Below are positions 7,713 through 16,883 of a DNA stretch of 51,600 nt, piece by piece; position 1 is the stretch's first letter, and each line of letters opens with the position of its first letter. The notes below the pieces were generated by a model that did not search any database, was not told the DNA's origin, and worked only from the letters and a program-made list of their open reading frames with translations. The stretch lies in the IMG/VR virus record IMGVR_UViG_3300034101_003724, positions 1-51,600 of that record; one strand, 5' to 3'. Both the position numbers and the translations under genes were made by a program. The stretch is from a virus.

Positions 7713-7735
7713 GCCTTGCGTCGATAGGTGGCCTC

Positions 7736-9283
7736 TTACGAGGTCGCACCGTACTGACGGTCTTCGGTCACGCCATCAAGACGCATACCGGCCGGCTGAT
7801 CCGGGACGAGCTGCATGCGCAGCATGCCCGGCATCTGAGCACCTTCCGTCAGCAGGCCAATGCCCGTCGACGTCTGGGGCTTCGTGATCGGCACCTTGAT
7901 GCTGGAGTAACCCAGCGCCGGGGCGACGAACTCGAAGGGGATGAAGGACTCTGCCTTGTCGAACTTCTGGGTGCCCTTCGGCGACGGGGGCACGTACTTC
8001 TTCCAGTTCTGGCCACCCTTGCGGAGGCCGTACACGGTGCCAGACTCGATGTAGTTCGAGGTGTAGCCGGTGTACGTACGACCGTCGAAGGTGAACTTGA
8101 AGCCCTCCTGGCTACCCTCGCTCGTGAGGCTCGAGAGGCGGCTGGTGCGGTCCAGCTGGTACTGGCCGATCTTCTGCGCCTCGTAGTTGAGCCACACGCC
8201 ATCGCTGGCGATGAGGCAGTCAATGTACTGACCGTACTTCTCCTTCGCGCGGTGGAAGCCGCGGAGGTACTGACGGAGCTTGTGCTCGGTCAGGGTGCCG
8301 ACGCCAGACTTGTAGAACGAACGGAACTCGGGGTGCGTGTTCACGTTGATCTGGTTGTTGCTATCACGATCCGGCCCGAGGAGGAACGCCGAGTCACCGG
8401 TGCCCGCCGCGTACTTCAGCCAGCTGTTGATACCGGCAATGCCGAAGCCTGCCGGCTCGCTAGCCGCGCTGTTGGCGAAACGGAGCGTGTCGCCATTAGA
8501 AACTGCAACTCCAGCACCGGTAAGGTCGAGGCCGAGAACGGTGACGTACACCCGATTCAGGATCTCGTCGACAGCGGTGACGTAGGCACTGACACGGTTG
8601 CCAGAACCGTCTTCGTTCCTACGGGTGCTGCCAGCCGAGTTCCAGATGTCGATGCGCATGCCGACGGCATAGCGGTCGATGTTCAGGTTGCTCGGGATGA
8701 AGTTGAACGTGGTGTTCGTGGAGAACGCAAGACTGTCGATGGAGGAGATGGCACCAAGGGTGAAGTTGGTGTTGTCCTGCATGTACCAGTAGTTGCACAG
8801 GGTGTGCGCGATCAGGCGAGCATGGCCCTCAAGCTTGGGGGCAATGACTTCGCCGATGAACGCGGGGGTCGCCTCGGCCTGCATCTCACCCATGGTGACG
8901 AGCAGGTTGGAGACCATCGCCTTCATCTGGACGCCCAGACGGTACGGCTTCGCGAGAGCGCCGTCGGTCGGGTCGGGCCAAGTCTGGGTCAGCGACTGCT
9001 TGCTGAACTTGGCAGCAACGTCGGTGACCGTGTCGCCGAGCATCGTGAAGTTGGCATTTGCGCCACCCTCAAAGATGCCGGCCATCGAGCCCATGTAGAT
9101 CTTGAGGATCTTCATGTCCTTGCCAATGAGATTGGCCGGGCCAACGCCCTGGCTGGTGACCGTGGTGTCCCGCCACGCCGGGTCGAGGGACGGAAGGAAC
9201 ACCTCGATGTTCTTGTTGAGGATTTCCTGGATGCGGTTGGCCTGATCGCCAAACAGCGTTCCAGTCGTAGAGATGTAAGGCAC
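7736..9283 (-). CDS. Major capsid protein
   Basis: 515 residues from a GTG start at 9283 with GGAG eight bases upstream. The N-terminus (MPYISTTGTLFGDQANRIQE) leads into a helical arm, then mixed alpha/beta sequence with segments typical of HK97-fold capsids: LIAHTLCNYWYMQDN (spine-helix region) and a C-terminal beta-rich region (FVAPALGYSSIKVPITKPQT). Order supports the call: scaffold-like gene immediately upstream, portal and terminase before that, terminator immediately downstream. The length is at the large end for podovirus capsids. The long open frame on the opposite strand here is a composition shadow. Confidence 0.8.
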   Translation of the reverse strand: MPYISTTGTLFGDQANRIQEILNKNIEVFLPSLDPAWRDTTVTSQGVGPANLIGKDMKILKIYMGSMAGIFEGGANANFTMLGDTVTDVAAKFSKQSLTQTWPDPTDGALAKPYRLGVQMKAMVSNLLVTMGEMQAEATPAFIGEVIAPKLEGHARLIAHTLCNYWYMQDNTNFTLGAISSIDSLAFSTNTTFNFIPSNLNIDRYAVGMRIDIWNSAGSTRRNEDGSGNRVSAYVTAVDEILNRVYVTVLGLDLTGAGVAVSNGDTLRFANSAASEPAGFGIAGINSWLKYAAGTGDSAFLLGPDRDSNNQINVNTHPEFRSFYKSGVGTLTEHKLRQYLRGFHRAKEKYGQYIDCLIASDGVWLNYEAQKIGQYQLDRTSRLSSLTSEGSQEGFKFTFDGRTYTGYTSNYIESGTVYGLRKGGQNWKKYVPPSPKGTQKFDKAESFIPFEFVAPALGYSSIKVPITKPQTSTGIGLLTEGAQMPGMLRMQLVPDQPAGMRLDGVTEDRQYGATS

Positions 9284-9292
9284 TTTTGAACT

Positions 9293-9307
9293 CCGTCCTT
9301 AGGACGG
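9293..9307 (-). promoter_or_regulatory. Small hairpin in the capsid gene leader
   Basis: CCGTCC (9293-9298) and GGACGG (9302-9307) form a perfect six-base stem with a three-base loop in the 40-base gap between scaffold and capsid genes. On the minus transcript the 3' arm leads straight into the GGACGGAG ribosome-binding region of the capsid gene. It may tune capsid translation or protect a processed 5' end. Confidence 0.4.
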
Positions 9308-9323
9308 TTGGAATTGCGTACGG

Positions 9324-10220
9324 TCAGACCTTCGTTTCCCCACCAGCCGAGGAGTCCGCGGCAAGGCGGGAAAGCGCGTCAACGTTGAACTCGCGAACCG
9401 CAGTGTCCACCGACCCTCGGTCCATGCCCTTCTTGAATTCGGGGGGCGTGACCGGAGCCTTTGACTTGAGGAACTCGAGCTCGCCATCTGTTTCCGGCGA
9501 CCGGCCGAGGCCGTTGATGTCGCCGATGACCGTGCGATAATTTCCTGCAACAGCCTTCGCCGCCTTCGCGGCCTCGTCCGCGACCCAGTCCTCGCTGAAC
9601 CGTCCGCCCTCGGCATCACGCCGGGAGTAGAGGTTGCGGAGGGTGGTCTCGCGGACCTGCTCCTGCAGAGCTCGCCAGGCACCCGCCGCATGATCGCGGC
9701 CACGGGTCTTGTCGAGCGTTTCCAGCATCTTAACGATCTCCGGGTTCCCGTCAATGGCGGAAACCACGTTCTTGTCCATCTGTTCCTTGAGCAGGCGCAG
9801 TCGCAGCTCGTTGGTCTGCCGCAGGGCAGCCTCGGCACGCTCCTCCGCAGCCCGCGTGGTCTTCTTCAGCATCTGCTCAATCTGGGCTTCCTCGCTCACG
9901 TCGGCCTCCTGATCCCCATCATCCTCGCCATCCACGTACTCCTGCGCGTACTGGCGGGCCTCGTCGTCGCTGAACCCGGCTCCGCGCAGCACTTCATACG
10001 CCGCCTGAACGTCCGGGCTCTCGCCGCGCATCAGCTTCGTCGCATTGCTACGAAAGTTCTCAAGCGAACTGATCTGCTGACGAGCTTGCTCAACCTCTTC
10101 CCGGGCCTGCTGCTGCGCCTGGAGGATCTCGCCGAGGGTTGCGGTAGTGCCATCCTCGAATTCAAGTTCGGTGTCCAGATCGATTCCTTCGTCTGAACCA
10201 GTGTTCTGATCATCAGCCAT
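9324..10220 (-). CDS. Scaffolding protein
   Basis: 298 residues, ATG at 10220 overlapping the portal stop by eight bases. The protein is acidic at the start (GSDEGIDLDTELEFEDGTT), then strongly coiled-coil (LQAQQQAREEVEQARQQISS), with further Glu/Asp-rich and helical stretches (SEEAQIEQMLKKTTRAAEER) and a short C-terminal tail. Acidic, helical proteins of this length placed directly between portal and major capsid genes are classic scaffolds guiding procapsid assembly. No protease domain was seen. A Chi-extended motif near the C-terminus encodes SSAGGETKV. Confidence 0.8.
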   Translation of the reverse strand: MADDQNTGSDEGIDLDTELEFEDGTTATLGEILQAQQQAREEVEQARQQISSLENFRSNATKLMRGESPDVQAAYEVLRGAGFSDDEARQYAQEYVDGEDDGDQEADVSEEAQIEQMLKKTTRAAEERAEAALRQTNELRLRLLKEQMDKNVVSAIDGNPEIVKMLETLDKTRGRDHAAGAWRALQEQVRETTLRNLYSRRDAEGGRFSEDWVADEAAKAAKAVAGNYRTVIGDINGLGRSPETDGELEFLKSKAPVTPPEFKKGMDRGSVDTAVREFNVDALSRLAADSSAGGETKV

Positions 10221-12219
10221 TTGCTACTCCTTGAGGGGGTTGTGCTCCGGGACCGATCCGACCTGCGACCCCACCAGCCTGCTGGGGGTTGACGATTGCG
10301 ACGTCGTCGGGGTTCGGAACCATTGCGGGTAGGGACTGTCCCATGAACGAGATCAGGGACTCACGGTACGACTTGAACGCGTCCTGCACGGCAGGGCTCG
10401 CCAAAGTCATGATCGGGTTGGACATGAACGCGCTCAGCACGCGCAGCTGAAGGTCGGGCCGCGCCGTGTGCGGAGTCACGACGATCTGCTGGCTCTGCTG
10501 GCCGTCGCCGTAGAGCAGGAGGATGTTGCGGATGATGCTCTCATACGCGCTCTTCTCCTCCTCCATCCACATCGCGAAGTCGATGCCCTCCTTCATCGCG
10601 AACAGCTTCAGGCCCTCCGGGTCGGTGACGCCGGCCTGCAACAGGCCCATCGCCTCCTGCTTCCGCACCACCTCGCTGCGAGGGCTCGTGTCCTTGACCG
10701 TGAAGCTGATCTGGCTGAAGTTCGGGATCGGGTTCTTCTTGAAGTTGACCGTGCCCTCCTCGGGATCGATCACCGCACCCGCAAGGTCCAGAGTCAGCTT
10801 GTTGACCGGGATAGCACGGTCGCTGACCAACATCTCCCTGCTCGCCTTCTGAACCAGGCTCTTGTACATCCCGCCGAACGCGGCCTGCACGCCGCTGGTG
10901 GGGTTCGTCATCGCCTTGCTGATCTGCTCGTCGAGGAACTGCAGGCCGCTCGCGCTGTCCACCCGGCCCTTCTCCGCAAGCAGATCCTGCACCGGGCTCA
11001 GGCTATCGCTGATTGCCTTCGCGAACTGAGCGACCTTGCCGGGGACGTCGCCGGCATTGAACGGCTGGATCACGAGCGGCTTGAAGTCGTCGCCGAGCAG
11101 CGCGTCCTTGCTGTAGCTCATGTACCGCAGGCCCTTGCCGATGTCGCGCATCACCGCGCGCTCGTTGATCGTGCCCTGCGGCATGACCAGGACGCCGTAC
11201 TTGTCGATGTCACGGATGTTGTTGAACAGGCTCTTGAGAAGCCGCTCCATCTCGCGCACGATGCCGAACATCAGGTCAAACAGGCCCGCACCGTGGAACG
11301 TGCCATTGTCCATGAACCGGGCAAAGCCGATCGGGCAATACGACTCAACATCGTCAAGCTCAATGTCCTGAAGAACGATGTCGCCGCTCGAGACGACGTA
11401 GCGACTGACGGTTCCGCGAGGGCCGTCAAGCCAGAGTTCCCTCACCTTGACGACTTCCAGGTCGCTGTCGTTCGGGATTCCGTTCATGGCTCCGCTGCTT
11501 GCGGAACTGAGGATGTAACCGTTGCCGGGACTGTCGGCCGGCTCTTCCATGTCGTGGCCATACTCCCAGCTCCATGCGTCCATGCGCTCCTTGTTTCGAT
11601 TGATGACCTTGTCACCGAACCGATCGCGAAGGAACTTCATGGGCACGACTCGCTGGCGAATCATGCCGCGTGCCTTGGTGTGATCCATCCCGAGGCTCGG
11701 GAACGGCAGCAACTCCTTGGGGTGAACAACCTCAAGATCGCTCGTCAGGCCGATGGTGGGGTGATCCACCATGTGCCCGGTGATCCCGCAAGATCCCATC
11801 AGGGCAAACACGTAGTTGAAGTCGCGCTTCACCTTCTCCAGCTGCTGGTCGCTCACGACCGCATCCGCCACCAGCTGCGCAACGCTGCGCTCCCGGATCC
11901 CGGCAAGGCTATAACCCTGCCTCAGTGCACGGGGGCGCAGGTCCATCGTGTTCAGTCGCGCCGTCGTCTTGTCGATGATCGACATGAGCTCCGTGCTCTG
12001 GAACTCCATGTTCCCCTCTTCATCGAGGTAGTGAGGCACGACCCTTGCAGTCCTCGGATCGAAGACATCAAACCGGCGGAAGCCGTTGAGGTAGTACCAC
12101 GCCAGGATCCACAGCGTCCTGCGATACGTGAGCTTCGTAAGCTCTCGCTCGCAATGCTGGTCGATGATCCGACCGAGGATGTTCTTGTCTTTCGGGAGCG
12201 TGTAACCGTCAGTTGCCAT
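10213..12219 (-). CDS. Portal (head-tail connector) protein
   Basis: 668 residues, ATG at 12219. It starts with a basic helical region (NILGRIIDQHCERELTKLTY, then RRTLWILAWYYLNG) like podovirus portals. It carries long helical stretches and a central segment (MDNGTFHGAGLFDLMFGIVR) resembling the conserved portal core where the ring contacts DNA, and ends in a Gln/Gly/Pro-rich tail. Gene order (terminase, small gene, portal, scaffold, capsid) strongly supports the call. The portal forms the twelve-subunit DNA channel at the capsid vertex. The C-terminus includes a Chi-type motif (QQAGGVAGR). Confidence 0.85.
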   Translation of the reverse strand: MATDGYTLPKDKNILGRIIDQHCERELTKLTYRRTLWILAWYYLNGFRRFDVFDPRTARVVPHYLDEEGNMEFQSTELMSIIDKTTARLNTMDLRPRALRQGYSLAGIRERSVAQLVADAVVSDQQLEKVKRDFNYVFALMGSCGITGHMVDHPTIGLTSDLEVVHPKELLPFPSLGMDHTKARGMIRQRVVPMKFLRDRFGDKVINRNKERMDAWSWEYGHDMEEPADSPGNGYILSSASSGAMNGIPNDSDLEVVKVRELWLDGPRGTVSRYVVSSGDIVLQDIELDDVESYCPIGFARFMDNGTFHGAGLFDLMFGIVREMERLLKSLFNNIRDIDKYGVLVMPQGTINERAVMRDIGKGLRYMSYSKDALLGDDFKPLVIQPFNAGDVPGKVAQFAKAISDSLSPVQDLLAEKGRVDSASGLQFLDEQISKAMTNPTSGVQAAFGGMYKSLVQKASREMLVSDRAIPVNKLTLDLAGAVIDPEEGTVNFKKNPIPNFSQISFTVKDTSPRSEVVRKQEAMGLLQAGVTDPEGLKLFAMKEGIDFAMWMEEEKSAYESIIRNILLLYGDGQQSQQIVVTPHTARPDLQLRVLSAFMSNPIMTLASPAVQDAFKSYRESLISFMGQSLPAMVPNPDDVAIVNPQQAGGVAGRIGPGAQPPQGVANG

Positions 12220-12457
12220 CTTGCTTTCGCTTCCTTAGGGACTTCCATCCGGGCGGCATGTCCTCAAAAAGTTCGACACCCTTGAGGTTGAACGACGATG
12301 CAGGAGTGGGATCAGGCTGCGGGACCTTCTGATCAGAAGGAGTAGCACTCATCCCATCCGGGATCTCTTGCCCATAATAAGCCTGAGCAAGCATCTGGAA
12401 GTATACGAAAGGAATCGTGACGTAAAGAGGGTTAGACCCGCGATCCGCGTTTTGCAT
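12209..12457 (-). CDS. Small protein between terminase and portal
   Basis: 82 residues, ATG at 12457. It overlaps the terminase stop by 26 bases and the portal start by 11 bases, so translation is likely coupled. The sequence contains a hydrophobic N-terminal stretch (YVTIPFVYFQMLAQAYYG) followed by a Pro/Ser-rich linker and a charged end (PPGWKSLRKRKQDGN). It is not recognised; genes in this slot are often head-completion or packaging accessory factors. Confidence 0.7.
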   Translation of the reverse strand: MQNADRGSNPLYVTIPFVYFQMLAQAYYGQEIPDGMSATPSDQKVPQPDPTPASSFNLKGVELFEDMPPGWKSLRKRKQDGN

Positions 12458-14369
12458 TGTTCTCTCCTGACATGCCCTCGAGAAGTGTCGTGAGCGGCAT
12501 GTTATTGAAATTCATGGCTTCCACGGCAGGAATACCCCCACCAATCGAGTCCCCGATGGTTCCGTCCGCAATCATCTTTGAGAAGTCAAGGCCCTGCTCT
12601 TCACCCACAATCTGCCTGTCCAAACGGCCCCTGACCACGAACATGCTCATGGCCACGGTGTCGATGAAGTCGTCGTGCTGGAGGCCGCCACTTTCCGCGT
12701 CCGGGTTGAACTGCTCGATCTGGTCGAACAGGAGACGCCACGGGAGCTGCCCCCTGCGCCACGTGGGGAACTTTATGAGCCCGTGCTCGAACCGGTAGTG
12801 GAGGGCGTTGATCTTGGCCGTCTTGTCCAGCGTGCCCACACGCAGGGGCACGATCCTGGGCGGGATCTCTCCGGTCACCTCGGCTGCCTTCTGGCGGACC
12901 ATAGACTCCATCGCGCTGTACAGGCCGAAGGACTGCCGCACCACCTCCGGATGGATTGCCGGACACCCCCACCTGCCTGACATGGCGAACGACTGCTCGA
13001 TCAGCTTCTGCTCCCGGCACTGGGCTCCCCACGTATCCAGCACGAACAGGCACGCGTCCACCGGGTCGTATCCCATGAGCGTACAGACCTTGAAGTCGCT
13101 GTCGCTCGTCGCCGTGTAGCTGGTATCGACGGTGATGAACATCCGGACCCGGTCCTTCAGGAACTGGGCCAGCGGCATCTTTTCAAGCAATCCGCTCTTC
13201 CCGTTCCAGCAAATCGTCGCTTCGCTGCGCTTGGGATCCGTATCTACGAGAGGGTCTGGGTTCTCCAGCCACCAGCCGTGCTTGGCCGTGGACACCTCGC
13301 CGAAGTGCAGGTCCTCGGCCTCGCCGGGCTGGGCCAGGTACTCGGCCATGTAGTTGTGGCTGCCGATCATCTCCCGGATCTCCTCCAGGCTGACTAGCCC
13401 CTTCAACTTGGGATCCGTATCCTTCGACTTCCGATCCAGCGGCCACATGCCAGGCCAGCAGGACTTCCGGACACCCTCCTCCTCGTACTCCGCCTTCAGC
13501 ACCAGGCGCGCCCACTGGTCGAAGCGGGGATCCCTCGCCACCGGGCCGGTGGGGGTCGGCTCCGTCGCCATCGCGTGCCATGCGTAGTGCCGCCGGCTCA
13601 CGAAGGTAGCCAACCACCGGACGCTCGTATCGCGCCGGGTCACCATGGGGATGACCACCTTGAACAGCAGGCGCTCCATGTACGAGCGCAGGATGCTCAT
13701 GCTTGTGCTGGCCTTCGGGTCGTACTCCGGGTCATCGAGCGCGTACACGCGGGGACGCCCGCCACGCTGCCTGCTCTCGGCGCTGATCGCCCGGAACCAG
13801 CTGCCGTTGTTCAGGTACATCATCTCCACGCCGAACGATCGCTCGCCGCGCTTCGGCGTGATCCGGCCATCCGGGAACTCGGGACCCCAATCGTCCGCAA
13901 GACGCTGGTTGCCGAGGAACTGGGTCTTCAGGACCTGGCTTGTCTGCTCCGCGTTGTCCCCGCTGCTCGTGGCGTAGATGAAGGAGTACGCCGGGCGGCT
14001 AACCATTTGCAGGAGTGCCGACTTTCGGAAACAGTTGCTCTTCGCGAAACCGCGTGGTGCGATTGCCACGCTCTTGCTTGCGAGTGCCCACAGCCGGTAG
14101 ATGGCGAAGTGCCCGAGCGGCGACTCGATTGGGTCATCGTCGTAGAAGTATGGGTTGAAGTCCTCGTCCCAGTCCGGGTACAGGTAGTACCGGTCGAAGA
14201 AGTTGATGCACGCGGCAAGCGCATGCGCTCGGTCAGAGGGATCGCCGCCGAGCTGCCACTGCTTGCACGCGTTGACGCGAGCCAGTCGCTGTCCCTCGGG
14301 AGTCAGCGTCAGGTAGTCCGCAGGCAGCGGGTATAGATCATTTCCGTGTCTGTCGATCCTAAGCGTCAA
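12432..14369 (-). CDS. terL: Large terminase subunit (ATPase and nuclease)
   Basis: 645 residues. The frame begins at TTG 14369, overlapping the upstream stop as TTGA; no in-frame ATG lies near. ATPase motifs are visible: Walker A-like PRGFAKS at residues 105-111 and Walker B VYALDD at 208-213. The nuclease domain shows FITVDTSYT with the metal-binding aspartate near 415 and a late QHDDFIDTVA motif near 590, as in RNase H-like terminase nucleases. The enzyme pumps genome concatemers through the portal and cuts them. A GGCTGGTGGG stretch sits just upstream of the TTG and may act as part of its ribosome-binding region. Confidence 0.93.
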   Translation of the reverse strand: MTLRIDRHGNDLYPLPADYLTLTPEGQRLARVNACKQWQLGGDPSDRAHALAACINFFDRYYLYPDWDEDFNPYFYDDDPIESPLGHFAIYRLWALASKSVAIAPRGFAKSNCFRKSALLQMVSRPAYSFIYATSSGDNAEQTSQVLKTQFLGNQRLADDWGPEFPDGRITPKRGERSFGVEMMYLNNGSWFRAISAESRQRGGRPRVYALDDPEYDPKASTSMSILRSYMERLLFKVVIPMVTRRDTSVRWLATFVSRRHYAWHAMATEPTPTGPVARDPRFDQWARLVLKAEYEEEGVRKSCWPGMWPLDRKSKDTDPKLKGLVSLEEIREMIGSHNYMAEYLAQPGEAEDLHFGEVSTAKHGWWLENPDPLVDTDPKRSEATICWNGKSGLLEKMPLAQFLKDRVRMFITVDTSYTATSDSDFKVCTLMGYDPVDACLFVLDTWGAQCREQKLIEQSFAMSGRWGCPAIHPEVVRQSFGLYSAMESMVRQKAAEVTGEIPPRIVPLRVGTLDKTAKINALHYRFEHGLIKFPTWRRGQLPWRLLFDQIEQFNPDAESGGLQHDDFIDTVAMSMFVVRGRLDRQIVGEEQGLDFSKMIADGTIGDSIGGGIPAVEAMNFNNMPLTTLLEGMSGENNAKRGSRV

Positions 14370-14701
14370 GTACCCACCAGCCTCACGGCAGCGATTCTCA
14401 TGAGCGCGACGGAGAGCATCTTGTGGTCAGTGACGAATCGACCGAGGTCTTCCGCAATGCGGAACCACTCGACAGACGGCTTGATCTGAGCCCTGAACAT
14501 CTCACCGATCTGCTGAGGGTCAGCATCACGGAAAAGAGTCGGCTCTACGACACCCAGGTCCAGAAAGATCGGTGCTCCGATTCGCCAGCACTCAATCGAA
14601 TCAAGTCGATTGATGAGCTCGAACACGGGAAGCAGGTGATCAGGAATTGCGGGCGGGGATGAACTGGGCTGCGAAGGGGAGGCTTTCGGGGACTTGGACA
14701 T
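14366..14701 (-). CDS. Hypothetical protein upstream of terminase
   Basis: 111 residues, ATG at 14701, overlapping the C-terminal coding region of the preceding gene by 62 bases. The N-terminus is Ser/Pro-rich (MSKSPKASPSQPSSSPP). The rest is helical with LLPVFELINRLDSIECWRIG and AEDLGRFVTDHKMLSVALMR. Immediate placement before the large terminase makes a small-terminase or packaging-accessory role possible, but the sequence shows no clear helix-turn-helix. Confidence 0.7.
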   Translation of the reverse strand: MSKSPKASPSQPSSSPPAIPDHLLPVFELINRLDSIECWRIGAPIFLDLGVVEPTLFRDADPQQIGEMFRAQIKPSVEWFRIAEDLGRFVTDHKMLSVALMRIAAVRLVGT

Positions 14702-15020
14702 GATCCTTGCTCTCTTGGAGGGACTGAACGAGCTTGGAAGTCGAGCTGATCTTCACCGTCTGGTTGCCCTCGACGTGCGTGATCTCGGCGTTCCGGCTTT
14801 GAATGATACCGTTGATCTCCGCTGTCTCCCTCACCACGCCGCGCAATTGCTTCATCGCGGCCATCGCTACCTTCGGGTCGGGGTCACGGCTGAACTCGAC
14901 CAGCCGCTCGACCTCCTCCCGCACCTCCCACCCGCTCGACTTCAGCGCGAACGCGACGCCGTCAAGCCCGAAGTACGAGCGGATCACCTCGTCGCCAGCC
15001 TTCGCCGGGACCTGCTTCAA
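14640..15020 (-). CDS. Candidate small terminase or helical DNA-packaging factor
   Basis: 126 residues from TTG 15020, overlapping the upstream stop as TTGA, like the terminase gene. The middle is helical with alternating charge (GWEVREEVERLVEFSRDPDP, then KVAMAAMKQLRGVVRETAEI), which could form an oligomeric coiled core like that of small terminases. Two genes upstream of terL is the usual neighbourhood for that subunit. The DNA-binding N-terminal domain is not evident, so the call is tentative; the 111-residue neighbour is the other candidate. Confidence 0.6.
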   Translation of the reverse strand: MKQVPAKAGDEVIRSYFGLDGVAFALKSSGWEVREEVERLVEFSRDPDPKVAMAAMKQLRGVVRETAEINGIIQSRNAEITHVEGNQTVKISSTSKLVQSLQESKDHVQVPESLPFAAQFIPARNS

Positions 15021-16408
15021 CGTCCGCCCCGCATCCGAGCCATCCTCGCGAACAGCGTTTCCTTCAGGCCAGGGCCCTTGCCGGGTCGCTTCTCGATCGG
15101 CTTGCGCGTTGCACGGCCGCTCTTCTTGAAGCTTCCGGACTTTACCTGGCGAGTAACCGGCTTCTTGGACCGCATCTTCTTCGGCCTCGCCGGCGGTTCA
15201 ACAAGCACATTCTCGTGTGCGCCTCCAAGGCGACGCTTCCTGCGAGACCAGTCCATCGGCTCGATGTCCTGCTTCATGCCGGGCTCGGCCAGCGCGGCCA
15301 GACGCGCAACCACACCTTCCTTCGTCGGACGCATGCGGCTTGCAACGCGTGCTCCCGGGAGCGCCTGACCCCTCACGACCTTGCGCTTTCCCTTGCGGGG
15401 CATGGGCATGTCGGAGGACTGGGGTTGCGCAGACGCAGTGCTGCGGACACGCTCCCCATCAATCTTGCGAAGCGGAGCAGCAGCAGTGCGCGCAGTCATC
15501 AGGGGTCCAACCAGGCGGCGAAGGGCATTCTCCGGACCACGAACACGGCTCTGGAGGGACGGAGTCTTCGGCTGATCCTTCGGTCGCACGGAGAAAGACA
15601 GCTCCTCGGCTTCCTCGATGGCCTTTTTCTTTGCTTCCTTATCGACTGCGTACTTGCTGCGTGCAGGTCCGGCAACTTCAACCTTCTCGGTTGCACCAAG
15701 CTTGCGGCGCTCGGCAGCCGTCATGTCGCGACCGCCCGGCATGCGCGCACGGAGCACGCGGAACGCGGCCTTGCGCTTGGCCGTGGACATCTTGCGGCTC
15801 TCTGTCTTTGCCCGGTCCCTGCCTGGAGCGGATCCGAGCACCGGGTCCTTGTCGGCATCGGACGGCAGGACGCTGAGCTCCACCTTCTCGGAGGCGGTCG
15901 GCTTGGCAAAGCGGACGTCGGCAATTGCCTCCTTGTACCGCTCGACAGAACGCTCGTTGGTGGGGATCTTGCCTTCCTCCATGCGAACACGGAGAGCGCG
16001 GGCCACGGCCTTGCGACCATCCTTGCTCTGGAAGACCTGCTTGAGGATCGGCTGATACTCGACCGGGACAGAGGTGGCGAACTCCTGGCGAGTACCGCTG
16101 CGCTTGCGGCGCATCGCCTTCAGCTCCTCGGGGGAGCCCTCGAAGTACCGCTCATCCGCAGGCTTCATTCCGCCGAGCTGGGCCTGTCCCGCGCCGATTC
16201 CCTCGATGCGGTCGCCCGCGTAGACGGACACCATCGCCAGGTGGCCGGCAATCGACTTGTCGATCTGCCCGGCGTCGATCATCTTCTGGATCGAGCTGCG
16301 AATGTTTTCGGAGGAGTAGTCGCCGCGTGACCGACGAAGGACCTCCACCACGTTCTCTGCCTTGAGGGATTCCGGAACCTTAATCGGCTTCAGCGGTCGC
16401 GTTGCCAT
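15017..16408 (-). CDS. Large basic protein of unknown function
   Basis: 463 residues, ATG at 16408. The first 200 residues contain mixed helix (SSENIRSSIQKMIDAGQIDK, KAVARALRVRMEEGKIPTNE). The second half is extremely Lys/Arg/Pro-rich with many short basic runs (for example MPRKGKRKVVRGQ and RPKKMRSKKPVTRQ), suggesting disorder and nucleic-acid binding. It is among the first genes transcribed in the late operon and could be packaged or help condense DNA. No family was recognised. A GTTGGTGGGG motif lies within (15956-15963). Confidence 0.7.
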   Translation of the reverse strand: MATRPLKPIKVPESLKAENVVEVLRRSRGDYSSENIRSSIQKMIDAGQIDKSIAGHLAMVSVYAGDRIEGIGAGQAQLGGMKPADERYFEGSPEELKAMRRKRSGTRQEFATSVPVEYQPILKQVFQSKDGRKAVARALRVRMEEGKIPTNERSVERYKEAIADVRFAKPTASEKVELSVLPSDADKDPVLGSAPGRDRAKTESRKMSTAKRKAAFRVLRARMPGGRDMTAAERRKLGATEKVEVAGPARSKYAVDKEAKKKAIEEAEELSFSVRPKDQPKTPSLQSRVRGPENALRRLVGPLMTARTAAAPLRKIDGERVRSTASAQPQSSDMPMPRKGKRKVVRGQALPGARVASRMRPTKEGVVARLAALAEPGMKQDIEPMDWSRRKRRLGGAHENVLVEPPARPKKMRSKKPVTRQVKSGSFKKSGRATRKPIEKRPGKGPGLKETLFARMARMRGGR

Positions 16409-16883
16409 TTGCCTGCTCCTGTTCCCCGGACGGAATCATTCTAAGCACAAACCGCGTTAGTTCCTCGGCGGCACTGCGAATTGCCACGCGATCAGCGTCC
16501 TGCACGGAGAGACCCCTGATCTTGCGGCTGTCGGTGATGGCGCGGATCACGGACTTCCAGCTGCCGTAGATCTCCTTGGGATCAACGCGGTTGCGGTACT
16601 GGGTGCGGCCCTTCCGGTACAGCTTCATGTGGGAGTTCGGACCGAGGAAGTCCTTGCGCCCCGGCATAGATAGGTTCTTCATGCACACCTGGAAGGTGGC
16701 GGGATCGACGAACCCCACCCGCCCCAGCACGATGATCGGGCAGCAGATTGCGCGGCACAGTGCGCGGAACGCACGCACCTTGTCGATGCCGTAGGGGCGC
16801 AGCTCCCGAATGTAGTACTCCTCCGACATGAGGCGAACGCCCCTGCCGAAGGAGATCACGTGCTGCTCGCCCTGGTCACTCAA
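16380..16883 (-). CDS. Hypothetical protein, early late-operon
   Basis: 167 residues if the TTG at 16883 (TTGA overlap with the preceding stop) is used; an internal ATG at codon 19 (MSEEYYIRELRPYG) is a reasonable alternative. The sequence has a compact alpha/beta look with CRAICCPIIVLGRVGFVD in the middle and a helical C-terminus (DADRVAIRSAAEELTRFVLR). Several cysteines cluster at residues about 43-48. No domain was recognised. Confidence 0.65.
   Translation of the reverse strand: MSDQGEQHVISFGRGVRLMSEEYYIRELRPYGIDKVRAFRALCRAICCPIIVLGRVGFVDPATFQVCMKNLSMPGRKDFLGPNSHMKLYRKGRTQYRNRVDPKEIYGSWKSVIRAITDSRKIRGLSVQDADRVAIRSAAEELTRFVLRMIPSGEQEQANGNATAEAD

Noticed and set aside
7652-9289. Long plus-strand frame (545 codons) opposite the capsid gene
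   Set aside because: High-GC codon bias leaves the opposite frame open. The translation is low-complexity Arg/Val/His, has no ribosome site, and would disrupt the one-direction late operon; the minus frame has clear capsid features.
10468-12285. Long plus-strand frame (605 codons) opposite the portal gene
   Set aside because: Same shadow effect; the product is Arg/His/Leu-rich with no recognisable domain, while the minus frame is a coherent portal.
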